This document shows positions 58,201 to 64,000 of a stretch of DNA of 64,000 bases, in pieces. The stretch spans positions 1 to 64,000 of the forward strand of contig NC_088681.1 of the NCBI RefSeq assembly GCF_950023065.1, written 5' to 3'. How positions within the stretch are numbered: the stretch's first letter is position 1; each line of letters starts with the position of its first letter. The translations under genes were made by a program, and so were the position numbers. The notes beneath the pieces are model-generated. The model had not been told where the DNA came from. It searched no databases and saw only the letters and a list, made by a program, of their open reading frames with translations. The DNA is from Planococcus citri. Its lineage: Eukaryota; Arthropoda; Insecta; Hemiptera; Pseudococcidae.

Positions 58201-58935
58201 GGCGCTGATGGTGATGGCGACGGCGACGGCGACGGCGATGCAGACCCATCACCAGCGAACCGACAATACACCGCCTGCCATGTTGCTCGAGGTATCGTCG
58301 ATGGTCGTGGTAACTCGTCGTCGGTAGTCGAGTCTTCGGAACATATTATAGAAATTGTGATACCTTCGTCATCAACGACGACGACGACGGCGACGGCGGC
58401 GGCGCACGTTACTGCAGGCGGCAGTGGCAGTAATTGCGACACTGGCGGCGCCGCAAAAGCGTCTCCCTCTTCGTTGTACGAGTGCCGCGTACACGTTGTT
58501 AAAGACGACAACGACGACGACGATGTTAGCAGCCTTACAACTGTTGCGGTAACCAAAGCGCCAACTGCCAACACCAACGATGCCGAAACCAATGTCGTAG
58601 CGCCAGCGCCAGCGCCAGCGCCAGTTCCAGACTACGACGACGTCGCCGTCAAACCAAAGATAATACTACACTTGCCACCGTCGAAGAAGACTCTTACGAC
58701 GATGCGCCAGCGTCGTCGACTGGGCCGCCTCTCAAATTCTGAAGAAACGCGCGACCGCGACCGCGACCGCAACTGCGACTGCGACAGCAACCCGGACACG
58801 GATGGAGGCGCTACCGTCGTAAATTCGCCGTTGCAACGTTTGTCCAGAGACGAGCTTATGTCACTTTTACAACTTTCCGAAAAAGAGTTGAAAGAAAATT
58901 TACTAAAAGCTTGGCACGCCAAAGAACCCACGTGA
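34935..58935 (+). CDS. Nmdar2: NMDA-type ionotropic glutamate receptor, GluN2 subunit (whole gene, 19 coding exons)
   Basis: Exons inferred from open frames, GT/AG sites and matching phases are listed individually below. They total 6831 nt, exactly 2276 codons plus stop. Order: signal-like N-terminus, amino-terminal domain (about 150-1130), glutamate-binding S1 (about 1135-1345), M1 (about 1370-1393), re-entrant M2 (about 1414-1426), M3 with SYTANIAAL (1454-1462), S2 (about 1480-1610), M4 (about 1612-1645) and a roughly 630-residue cytoplasmic tail. GluN2 subunits pair with GluN1 in glutamate-gated, calcium-permeable synaptic channels. Binding Arg (R1332) and Asp (D1534) are kept, but the pore Asn site is G1424. 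It is far longer than the 1000-1500 residues usual for the family, owing to low-complexity insertions. The subunit assignment rests on M1-M4 and the lurcher-type motif. Start choice is less certain than the rest. Confidence 0.92.
35229..36415. repeat. Intron 1: microsatellite and tandem repeats of about 175 bp
   Basis: A (CTAC)n run lies at 35528-35560. About 2.5 units of a diverged repeat at 35985-36330 share AAATGGATTTCAGCGACC / AAATCGACTTCGGCGACCTAAA and GGGCTCATTTCGAGGTTA. Confidence 0.65.
36416..36605. mobile_element. TA-flanked MITE, family A, copy 2 (intron 1)
   Basis: Ends CAGAATGCCCAGAAATATCG and its right-hand counterpart GGGCACCCTG, flanked by TA on both sides. Interior shared with the other family A copies. 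Confidence 0.9.
36668..37136 (+). CDS. Nmdar2: Nmdar2 coding exon 2 (residues 98-254, amino-terminal domain start)
   Basis: Acceptor TTTTACAG ends at 36667; donor GTACGT at 37137, phase 0. A Gly/Asp-rich spacer leads into the first beta-alpha unit of the amino-terminal domain (VAEIFIAVIYPKS) and on to NIPVLWATGE. The domain is of the periplasmic-binding-protein type. Confidence 0.9.
37880..38100 (+). CDS. Nmdar2: Nmdar2 coding exon 3 (residues 255-328, amino-terminal domain)
   Basis: Acceptor CTTTTCAG, donor GTATGG, ends two bases into a codon. Encodes PLSRFDVRLDPSSYEVLRS and the helix LLATHWHAFTVMH, a typical amino-terminal domain segment. Confidence 0.9.
38648..40891 (+). CDS. Nmdar2: Nmdar2 coding exon 4 (residues 328-1076, amino-terminal domain with giant low-complexity insertion)
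   Basis: Acceptor TTTTATAG, donor GTGAGC at 40892. The first 70 residues (GVIVLICEGADAKRVIEES, WLWIDTSAML) and the last 90 (VPEMPVGILSLQLV to SIMEELTR) are ordinary amino-terminal domain. Between them, about residues 402-980 are a mosaic of poly-Ala, poly-Thr, poly-Gln, Ser and Asp/Asn tracts with the frame open throughout. A 2.2-kb exon here is unusual; the insertion would form a disordered extracellular loop. Hidden introns inside it cannot be excluded. Confidence 0.85.
40892..41950. other. Intron 4
   Basis: AT-rich, no inverted repeats or genes recognised, apart from short simple-sequence runs. Confidence 0.6.
41951..42123 (+). CDS. Nmdar2: Nmdar2 coding exon 5 (residues 1076-1134)
   Basis: Acceptor TTTGCAG, donor GTAAGAG. 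Completes the end of the amino-terminal domain (REAMAGRFKFND), includes a poly-Ala run, then FKILNLVPDD, the approach to S1. Confidence 0.88.
42659..42862 (+). CDS. Nmdar2: Nmdar2 coding exon 6 (residues 1134-1202, start of S1)
   Basis: Acceptor ACCTATAG, donor GTACGT. Encodes SRKWRTIGHML, IVWPGGDIVP and FRIVTAFSPPFVMI, the entry into the ligand-binding domain. Ends DEDGQCLRG. Followed by a (TTTCCG)n microsatellite at 42867-42906 in the intron. Confidence 0.93.
43054..43219 (+). CDS. Nmdar2: Nmdar2 coding exon 7 (residues 1202-1257, S1 loop)
   Basis: Acceptor TTTTTGCAG, donor GTAATT. Encodes a Glu/Asp-rich loop (MERTEEEDEVNLLD) within S1, between the two conserved cysteine regions. Confidence 0.88.
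43353..43898. mobile_element. hAT-like MITE in intron 7, 8-bp target duplication
   Basis: Inverted ends CAGGGACTGAAAGCT and AGCTTTCAGTCCCTG are flanked by the perfect 8-bp direct repeat GTATTGTA (43345-43352 and 43899-43906), which is diagnostic of hAT-type insertion. The interior is rich in AAAGCCGAAAGCTAGCC motifs. No transposase. Confidence 0.93.
44168..44392 (+). CDS. Nmdar2: Nmdar2 coding exon 8 (residues 1257-1332, S1)
   Basis: Acceptor GACGCAG, donor GTAAGTCC. Encodes CCYGLSMDLLENVAEEL, FQLYIVADGLFG and WNGIMGDLVSGAAHLSFS, the S1 core. The glutamate-contacting Arg is the split codon R1332 at its end. Confidence 0.95.
44474..44707 (+). CDS. Nmdar2: Nmdar2 coding exon 9 (residues 1332-1410, end of S1 and M1)
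   Basis: Acceptor CTGGCAG after an 81-bp intron, donor GTACGT. Encodes IDFSAPYFFSGVSFL then M1 (LWIAIFTSLHVTAAAVAIY), followed by WLSPFGLNPWGRQ, a GluN2-type M1-M2 linker. A (CGTTA)n run at 44735-44776 follows in the intron. Confidence 0.96.
45024..45231 (+). CDS. Nmdar2: Nmdar2 coding exon 10 (residues 1410-1479, pore M2 and M3)
   Basis: Acceptor TTTGCAG, donor GTAAGT. Encodes the pore loop ALWVMWGLLCGHLVQFK and M3 FIASYTANIAALIAG, the channel gate motif. G1424 and H1425 occupy the places of the paired Asn residues of vertebrate GluN2. Confidence 0.96.
45520..45653 (+). CDS. Nmdar2: Nmdar2 coding exon 11 (residues 1480-1524, S2)
   Basis: Acceptor TCCGTAG, donor GTAAGT. Encodes VGAPKASAAEYYVRS, the S2 ligand-contact loop, then VAEGVQLLK. 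Confidence 0.94.
45909..46056 (+). CDS. Nmdar2: Nmdar2 coding exon 12 (residues 1524-1573, S2)
   Basis: Acceptor CGCGCAG, donor GTATAC. Encodes LDILIADTPILDYYRATD and GCKLQRIGD. D1534 matches the Asp that binds the glutamate amino group. Confidence 0.94.
46144..46451. mobile_element. TA-flanked MITE, family A, copy 3 (intron 12, diverged)
   Basis: Ends CAGGGTGCGCAGAAAT and GCACCCTG, TA on both sides, with an expanded A run near 46385. About 308 bp. Confidence 0.8.
46548..46692 (+). CDS. Nmdar2: Nmdar2 coding exon 13 (residues 1574-1622, end of S2)
   Basis: Acceptor GTTGCAG, donor GTACGT. Encodes SSVVAKYSSNGYMDILQEK and KWYGGLPCF, the last S2 helix and conserved Cys, then the start of M4 (PLGVAAVAG). 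Confidence 0.94.
46966..47141. mobile_element. TA-flanked MITE, family A, copy 4 (intron 13, left end missing)
   Basis: Starts inside the family interior at GGTCACAGTGAATGATACGA and runs to the right end GGGCACCCTG followed by TA. The left terminal repeat is absent. Confidence 0.8.
47406..47554 (+). CDS. Nmdar2: Nmdar2 coding exon 14 (residues 1622-1671, M4)
   Basis: Acceptor TTTGCAG, donor GTAGAT. Encodes M4 (GVFLMLGCGVVVGCLILF), then FYKYTLPSLRKK, a basic membrane-proximal tail. Confidence 0.94.
47650..47769 (+). CDS. Nmdar2: Nmdar2 coding exon 15 (residues 1672-1711, proximal tail)
   Basis: Acceptor TTTTCAG, donor GTAAGT, phase 0 at both ends. Encodes KLYRFINCVELVSPHHAA and LFQKSVRR. Confidence 0.9.
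47982..49205. mobile_element. Probable DNA-transposon remnant, about 1.2 kb (intron 15)
   Basis: Both ends carry inverted versions of TTGAACGAC...TTGCACGACAG with other ACGAC/GTCGT repeats inside. The outermost boundary is unclear. No transposase frame. Confidence 0.45.
49502..49575 (+). CDS. Nmdar2: Nmdar2 coding exon 16 (residues 1712-1736, tail)
   Basis: Acceptor TTTCGCCAG after a T tract, donor GTACCT. Encodes a basic, Gln-rich piece (KEHEQRQQQQKSKAQFFEM). Supported mainly by matching phase with exons 15 and 17. Confidence 0.8.
49764..49937 (+). CDS. Nmdar2: Nmdar2 coding exon 17 (residues 1736-1794, tail)
   Basis: Acceptor CGCTATAG, donor GTGTGT. Encodes a Gly run, then KISPKKKYYANKNAPQILL and GLLKHRNRLSPAR. 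The intron that follows is 6.9 kb and filled with transposons. Confidence 0.85.
50016..50221. mobile_element. TA-flanked MITE, family A, copy 5 (intron 17)
   Basis: Ends CAGAGTGCGCACAAATATCG and TATTTCTGCGTACCCTG, with TA on both sides; interior diverged and shortened. Confidence 0.8.
50986..51898. mobile_element. Non-autonomous element with ends CCCAGGAAAAAAAGTTTTAT (intron 17)
   Basis: The right end reads TATAAAACTTTTTTTCCCGGG, an inverted copy of the left. The interior is made of repeated ATTTTATAGAATTTCAT and TTTTATAAAGGTGTATCAAA segments with a period of about 128 bp. No coding capacity. Confidence 0.75.
53086..54800. repeat. Long inverted repeat (foldback) of about 1.7 kb
   Basis: The left arm begins CGCGGGTCATTCCATGTCAA and the right arm ends TTGACATGGAATGACCCCCG. 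Pairing continues inward through AGCCCCCTCAGGGGGCT and AATCTGGGGCATGTGATAT to about 53805/53968, leaving about 160 nt as spacer. Open frames inside are mirror images of each other and are not treated as genes. Confidence 0.9.
54140..54194. repeat. Perfect palindrome with 27-nt arms inside the foldback
   Basis: TTAGGAAGAAATAACTCTTG and CTTCTC are followed after one base by the exact reverse complement. The insertion around it is bounded by the 12-bp direct repeat ATCTAACGTCAT (54130-54141 and 54233-54244). Confidence 0.92.
55287..55878. mobile_element. GTCGAC-rich palindromic element with a second element nested in it (intron 17)
   Basis: Outer ends CAACAATGGTCGACG and CATGGTCATTGTTG are inverted. 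An inner pair (GGATGCCACATGTCGATGTG at 55683 and its complement near 55817) forms a perfect stem of about 48 bp. A roughly 160-bp element at 55512-55674 with ends GTGACCCGCTCTGACAAAAT / TTTTGTCAGAGCGGGTCA is inserted in it. Confidence 0.7.
56451..56677. mobile_element. TA-flanked MITE, family A, copy 6 (intron 17)
   Basis: The best preserved copy: CAGGGTGCCCAGAAATATCG to CGATATTTCTGGGCACCCTG, TA on both sides, 227 bp. Confidence 0.93.
56805..57473 (+). CDS. Nmdar2: Nmdar2 coding exon 18 (residues 1794-2017, cytoplasmic tail)
   Basis: Acceptor TTGGCAG, donor GTACGT. Ser/Ala/Thr-rich tail with RRLSKDVFRSKSSGNLD, repeated SPKSP-like and ARRAS/RRLS motifs, possible kinase sites. No conserved domain. 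Matches exon 19 in phase. Confidence 0.85.
57632..57863. mobile_element. TA-flanked MITE, family A, copy 7 (intron 18, strongly diverged)
   Basis: Recognised from TGCTCAGAAATA...CTATCGAGC at the left and GATGCTCGATACTTCTGAGCA at the right, with a family-like interior (GATAACATTCCGTCAAT). Confidence 0.6.
58155..58935 (+). CDS. Nmdar2: Nmdar2 coding exon 19 (residues 2017-2276 and stop)
   Basis: Acceptor TTGTTGCAG ending at 58154. Begins YDDGASPEHVDFADSGADG with a Gly/Asp run, passes Ser/Thr/Ala-rich sequence, and ends with a charged helical segment (LSRDELMSLLQLSEKELKEN) and AKEPT before TGA at 58933. The ending is not the ESDV-type PDZ ligand of vertebrate GluN2. Confidence 0.87.
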
Positions 58936-59155
58936 CGCGATCACGCCAATGCCGACGCCGTCACCGCACTCTGCCATACGTAGACGTACGACTACGAGTA
59001 CACCTATCGAGTAAGTCCACTTACTTACTCGTACTACTTACGTAGTTATGTACCACCTACCGACTCCGCTTGGCTGGCATGCTTCGGCTTGTCTTACGCT
59101 TACACCTGTAGAGTGTAGTGACTGCAGTTGCAGTGGCCTACGACTCCTACGGGTA

Positions 59156-59406
59156 CAGGGTGCAGCGGTGCAGCGGTGCAGCGGTGCACAGAAATACCGT
59201 GAATCCTTAAAAAAGTTTTCCGCTAAATACGTATTTCGGTTGGTCACGGACGTCGCGTGAATGATACGAGTAATGATTGGTTGTTGGACTGAGAGTCGGA
59301 TGAATATGCATTTAAGTATTTAACGTTTAACCGTTCACGTTGTCAATCTACGCGCATATTTTATGAAAAACTTTCTCTGGGATTCACTATATTTCAGTCC
59401 ACCCTG
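59156..59406. mobile_element. TA-flanked MITE, family A, copy 8 (downstream of the gene)
   Basis: Ends CAGGGTGCAGCGGTGCAG and CAGTCCACCCTG, TA on both sides. A small GCAGCGGTGCA triplication has grown in the left end. Confidence 0.8.
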
Positions 59407-59547
59407 TATCTACCCAGTACACCTACCTACCCACCCCACTCGCGTCTTGGCGCATAGGGTTTCTTGTTTTTTCAAAATTGTATTCCAAAGAAGTAAAACA
59501 AATATAGGCCTACTACTACCACTACTACTAGAAAAGTGACATAAAAT

Positions 59548-60293
59548 GGTACAAATATGGACTCGGGTACAAATATGGACACCCTCAAAAAATGAATAAA
59601 AAGTTCAGAAAATTGAACAAAAATTTATTTAAAGACGTTTTTCGATTCTTTAGACTTGTCTTCTTCATTAATAACACTTTTCTCGGTATTCTAAAAACCA
59701 TCGAATCAAAATTAGATGAAAAAAAATTTAGGGGTCCATATTTATTTTATACCCGTGCCAAAAATTGGGCAAGTTTATGAAAAATGAAAAAATCATGGTT
59801 CCATTTCGACACTTTGGACTTGTCTTCTTTGTTAATAACACTTTTCTCGATATTCTAAAAAATATTGAATCAGAATTAGGTAAAAAAATTTAGGGGTCCA
59901 TATTTATACCCGTGCAAAAAATCGACTCAGTTTATGAAAAATGAAAAAAATGATGAAAATCAGTTCAAGTACAGACAAATACAAAAGTATATTTTGAAAG
60001 TACACATTGTAAGCTACTTACTTCGCTAATAATTTTTTTTCCAAACTTTATTTGAAGTTGATGAATTACCGAATGAAAAACTTGTAAAATTTTCCATTGG
60101 CAAGAAAATAATGCGCAAAAAAAAACAATTGCTGATGAGAGACACCCAAGTTTGCATGGATCCGAAATAAGTACATGGATCATCGATACTACACTACTAG
60201 TATAATTTTTAGTACCCAGCATGACCGTAGCGCTAGTAGTTGTGCACTAAACCATGGGGGCTTCATATTTGTACCTGGGTCCATAATTGTACC
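59548..60293. mobile_element. Element with ends GGTACAAATATGGACTCGGG, about 745 bp
   Basis: The right end reads ACCTGGGTCCATAATTGTACC, the inverse of the left. A segment of about 150 bp with CGATATTCTAAAAAA and TTAGGGGTCCATATTTAT is tandemly duplicated inside. Confidence 0.65.
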
Positions 60294-62194
60294 TTCTCCT
60301 CTACTACTACTACCTACCTATACCTATATCTATCTAAAGCGCTTGCAAACTTTATTTCTTTTCGTTTGCGCGTCTTTTACCTACCGTTTTCCTCTTTTAC
60401 CGTCTGGCGTGTACTCGCCGCTTTAATATCATTGTTCTGTTTTGTCTTGTTTTGTTTTACTCGTAATGTCGGTTTTTACTTTATTATTGTTGCCCTTTGC
60501 CAATCGTGTCATTCTTACTCGTAGCTGGTTTAGAAGCGCGTTTGTTGGTTGTTCGTGACGCATGACTAGCCATTGCCATTGCCATTGCCATTACGTATAC
60601 CTACTCGTACGTATACGTAATATGTACAATTGTATGTACATATGTGCATTGTGCGTACATCTAATCGGGCCGAGCTTCGGCTTATTTACGTACCTATGTC
60701 GTATATGTACTGTGTAGGTACCTGTACAGTATACAGTATACAGTGTACAGCAGCTCTATTACCCACTACTGTTACCTGTTTAATTTTTACACGCAGTAAT
60801 TGGTGGATTACGCTGAAATCACGGCGGCGCCTTTTCACTCTCAGGTCGTACGAGCACAATACCTAGTCGACGATAGCCAGAGCCGGAGCCGGAACCAGAA
60901 CCAGAAGCAGAAGCAGAACGCTTGATCGCAGTTGATTGACGAGCAGTTACACTTACGAGTATGTGGTGCCTGCAACCTGCAGGTGACATTGGCGAATTGT
61001 GTGCGGCGCGGTAGAATGGCAGAACGGCAGAACGGCAGAACGGCACAGTGCACACCTCATAAGCGCCGACCATTGTTGTAAAAATATGCCGGTAGAAATA
61101 GGCGCGGCGCCGCTCACACCCTGTTGTCCACAATTGTATGTACACATACACATACACATACTGTACTCGTATTTGTGTGCTACGAATAAAGTACAAGTAG
61201 GACCTGCCATGCCGCCCTGTCCCCCGGCGACCGCGACCGTGTCCTACACGCAGCTCACTTTCATATAAGTAGGTACGTATAGGTATAGGCTTAGGTACAT
61301 AACGATAGCGCAAACTAAGTGGTGGCTAGCTTACCCTACATACACGTACGTATAGGGACGTATGTACACACGTACCCGCTCCTACATTGGACAGCAGACA
61401 ATTTGCAATCAACGCGCCCATCGCGTCGGCCGAAAACAGCTAGGTAGGTATCTGCTGCGGGCTACGTAGGTACTTCTACTTACTCGTACCTCTACCTACG
61501 TACTGTAAGCATTTGAATATCTACAATAGGTTTTTTGGCCTTGGCCTTGGCTTTGGCTTCGGTTACGACCCGACGCGACGCGACGCGACGTGTCAAAAGT
61601 GATCCACGCCATCGCCACTAAGTATTTTCACACTCTGCCTCTCTGATCTGCAACATAATGTTGTAAGAGTAGACTCGCGATTTCAAAAAAGTCGATCGCG
61701 ATCGTATGGCTACCTCTACCTGTGTAGGTAGGTAAGTTGATGGGTAGGTAGTTAGGTAGGTAGGTATAACGTCACCTCACGTCACGTCACGTCACGTCAC
61801 GTCGGATAAGTCGTATTTTTTATTCGAACAGATGCTCGGCATCGTCTTCGACATTTTACGAACAAATGTCAAGCAGAATAGTCACCTTTAGCTAACACGT
61901 CTTACTTAGTTAGGTAGGTAGGTACATCTTACGTAGATAAGCCTAATTGAAATATGGGTAAATTGAAAAGATGATTTCGTTTAAAATTTCAGCTCCATCC
62001 ATCCGTCCATCCATCCAACCAACCAACCAACCAACCAACCAACGTAGGTCTAGGTATCGTACGTGGTTTGTACTCGTAATTGCGTGCACGGTGCATGTGT
62101 ACTGTGTAGTGCGAGTGTGTACTGTGTAGGCTTACGTTGGTACGAGTATAGCTCTAGCTATTTCATACCAACTCGCGAGTGCGCTGAAATATAG
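60294..62194. other. Downstream non-coding DNA with microsatellites
   Basis: AATAAA at 61185-61190 is one candidate polyadenylation signal for the receptor, but it is far from the stop. Contains (CGTCA)n near 61775-61803 and (CCAA)n near 62015-62041. No gene supported. Confidence 0.4.
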
Positions 62195-63204
62195 AAGGGC
62201 TCAGTTCCAAATCGGCCCAAGTCCATTTTTTCCGTTTCGAGAAAAACGCAAATAACTGTTTTCCTCGCCCTTCCGCTTCAATAATACATATATGATGTGA
62301 TTATATGGTTGTGAAGCTTGATCTTTCTGCTTTAAAGTACCCTATTGGTATTTTATTAATTTTGCGTATTTTCAGCTCCAGAGCGCGTCAAAGAGTCAGA
62401 AAAAGTGGACTTAGGCCACTTTGGAATTATCTGACCTTAAAAATTTCGAAAAAGAGCTGATAAAATGCGTTTTCAAAAAAAAATTCACGAATTATTAATT
62501 TAATGCATTTCTGAAACAATTTCATTCAAAGCACCTTCAAATTTCGTCTATTCTAAAAAAAAAAAATGAGTAAAAAAAATTGAAAAAAAATATCAAAAAT
62601 ATTGAAATTTATTTTGTGGTATAGGAATCGGTAATATTTGTACGTACATACCAATTACCATGATGAATAATACATACGAAAACGCCTTCACTCGAAATCG
62701 TAACGAAATCGTTGAAAAATTTCTAAAAAAAAACTGCGCTTGTTTACAAATATTCGTAAAAAATGTATTCGGGCCGAGCATGCTAATAAGGCAAGCGGGA
62801 ACTCAAGCGGGAGACCACTTGAAATTTTACATTATTTAAGGGAAAAAATAATTTCCAGGCAAAATTTGTTTGAAATTTACGTGTTTCAAAAATTAATTGA
62901 AAAAATTAAGATGTTTTTATAAGAAAAAAAGTGAAATTTCAAGCGGTCTCCCGCTTGCTTTTTGTACAAAAATTGGCGCATTATGCTTCGTGCTCGGAGC
63001 TCGGTCCGAATGATTTAGGTCACTTTGGAATAATCGGATTTTTTTTCCGAGCCGGCAAAACAGCGCTCCTGAGCGAAAAAAGTAACGCCAGGTGTTGGGA
63101 CAAGGTTCTATAGGTGTTAACCGACCTGTACCACCAGATGGCGCTGCTAACTCAAAAATGAAAAAAATGGACTTAGGCCAACTTGGAAGAACAACTGAGC
63201 CCTT
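62195..63204. mobile_element. Non-autonomous element with ends AAGGGCTCAGTT, about 1.0 kb
   Basis: The left end AAGGGCTCAGTTCC plus CGGCCCAAGTCCATTTTTT is mirrored at the right by AAAAAATGGACTTAGGCC plus AACTGAGCCCTT. An inner pair (GCAAGCGGGA...CGGGAGACC and CGGTCTCCCGCTTGC) at about 62790-62960 suggests a further nested piece. Confidence 0.75.
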
Positions 63205-63450
63205 TATATTATGTACCTACCTCTAAAAAAGCTTCAACTTACTCGTATGTTCGATATTTCGCTTTCGCTTACGCGGTCGCTGTGACGTTGGATTGGACTG
63301 ATATTGATATACATAACATTCCTTCATCACTAACTACATACTTATCCGCGAGTATTTCAGTTTTCACATCATCAATCTGTATTTTTAACAACGGAACAGC
63401 TTTCTTTGTGGTATGGTATAGTCGTGTACCCCGAAAATAGTAGTTTGTTC

Positions 63451-63546
63451 AACTAGGGAGTAAAAGTGATTTTCGACGACTTTCGAGGTTTATCGCCTGA
63501 AGTAATAAAATTCAAAATCGTCGAAAATCACTCTTACTCGCTGGTT
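63451..63546. repeat. Hairpin starting CAACTAGGGAG
   Basis: CAACTAGGGAGTAAAAGTGA and TTTTCGACGA pair with TCGTCGAAAATCACTCTTAC and GGTTG. Same outer sequence as the hairpin at 22818. Confidence 0.7.
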
Positions 63547-63550
63547 GAAT

Positions 63551-63806
63551 GAAGGGCTAATGGTGAAAGTCGCCTTAGTCGGAAGTGATTTTTTTACAAA
63601 TCGATGAAAACTTTGTTGTCCTAGGTACTCCAATGGTAGGTAATGTAAAAACTTTATGGTCGCGCGAGTATTTAAAAAACATCTTCAACTATCCCAGAAT
63701 GCGTTACAATACTCGTGTTTCACTTTAAAATTGATGAAATATGAAAAAAAAAAGTTTATTGTGCGAACAAAAAAATGACTAAGGCGGTTTCCACCATTGG
63801 CCCTTC
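63551..63806. mobile_element. Small TIR element, ends GAAGGGCTAATGGTG
   Basis: The left GAAGGGCTAATGGTGAAAGT plus CGCCTTAGTC is inverted at the right as GACTAAGGCGG plus CCACCATTGGCCCTTC. About 256 bp, no coding capacity. Confidence 0.75.
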
Positions 63807-64000
63807 CTATATAAGTATGTAATTATTTTTCGTTTTGAGGAAGAAAAACGTCAGTATTCGCGGATTCACGCAATGTGGCTGACATCTGGCGGATTTTCGC
63901 ATATAAATTCTGAAAAGGGGATACTGTGCAAAATTGTGATAAATAAGACATTTTTATATCGAGACCCAAATTTGCAACTATACATACGTAAATGATTCGA

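Noticed and set aside
63183..63440. 85-codon frame near the right end
   Set aside because: It overlaps the end of a TIR element, has no ATG-linked exon structure and resembles nothing I know.

Overview
This window is eukaryotic, most likely insect, DNA lying just inside a chromosome end. The evidence is the (CCTAA)n arrays, which are the C-rich strand of the arthropod telomere repeat TTAGG, two telomere-targeted non-LTR retrotransposons of the R1 clade (TRAS/SART type), and a spliced insect-like glutamate receptor gene. Abundant GTAG/CTAC microsatellites would suit a sternorrhynchan hemipteran, but that is a weak inference. The C-rich strand reads inward on the + strand, so the chromosome tip should lie to the left.

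Layout. 1-6378: a retrotransposon copy cut by the window edge (end of ORF1, complete ORF2, 3' UTR, poly(A)). 6379-7240: (CCTAA)n. 7241-16122: a full-length copy of the same element (5' UTR, ORF1, ORF2, 3' UTR, poly(A)). 16123-16287: (CCTAA)n. 16288-16806: a 34-bp satellite built around telomere units. 16807-about 34000: gene-free subtelomeric DNA with T-rich low complexity, minisatellites, divergent tandem repeats, foldbacks and microsatellites. 34935-58935: one large + strand gene in 19 inferred coding exons for an NMDA-type glutamate receptor GluN2 subunit (Nmdar2). 58936-64000: repeat-rich downstream DNA with several terminal-inverted-repeat elements.

The most striking observation is in the telomeric retrotransposon. 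Its 1670-residue ORF2 has the expected AP-type endonuclease, reverse transcriptase and CCHC knuckle, then continues about 670 residues further and ends in a macro domain. That domain closely resembles the TARG1/OARD1 family of ADP-ribosyl hydrolases, with the catalytic Lys and Asp both present (K1599, D1640). The two copies have the same translation, so the fusion is intact in both, and the element looks recently active.

The receptor gene model was assembled by eye from open frames plus GT/AG sites with matching phases. The 19 pieces sum to 6831 nt, an exact multiple of three, giving 2276 residues. It has signal-like N-terminus, amino-terminal domain, S1, M1, M2 pore, M3 (SYTANIAAL), S2, M4 and a long tail. 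It is far longer than usual GluN2 subunits because of a roughly 580-residue low-complexity insertion in the amino-terminal domain and a long tail. The Asn expected at the pore selectivity site is replaced. Its introns and flanks hold many DNA-transposon remnants, including a TA-flanked MITE family (eight copies in the window), a hAT-like MITE with 8-bp target duplication, and a nested set of inverted-repeat elements at 51948-55119.
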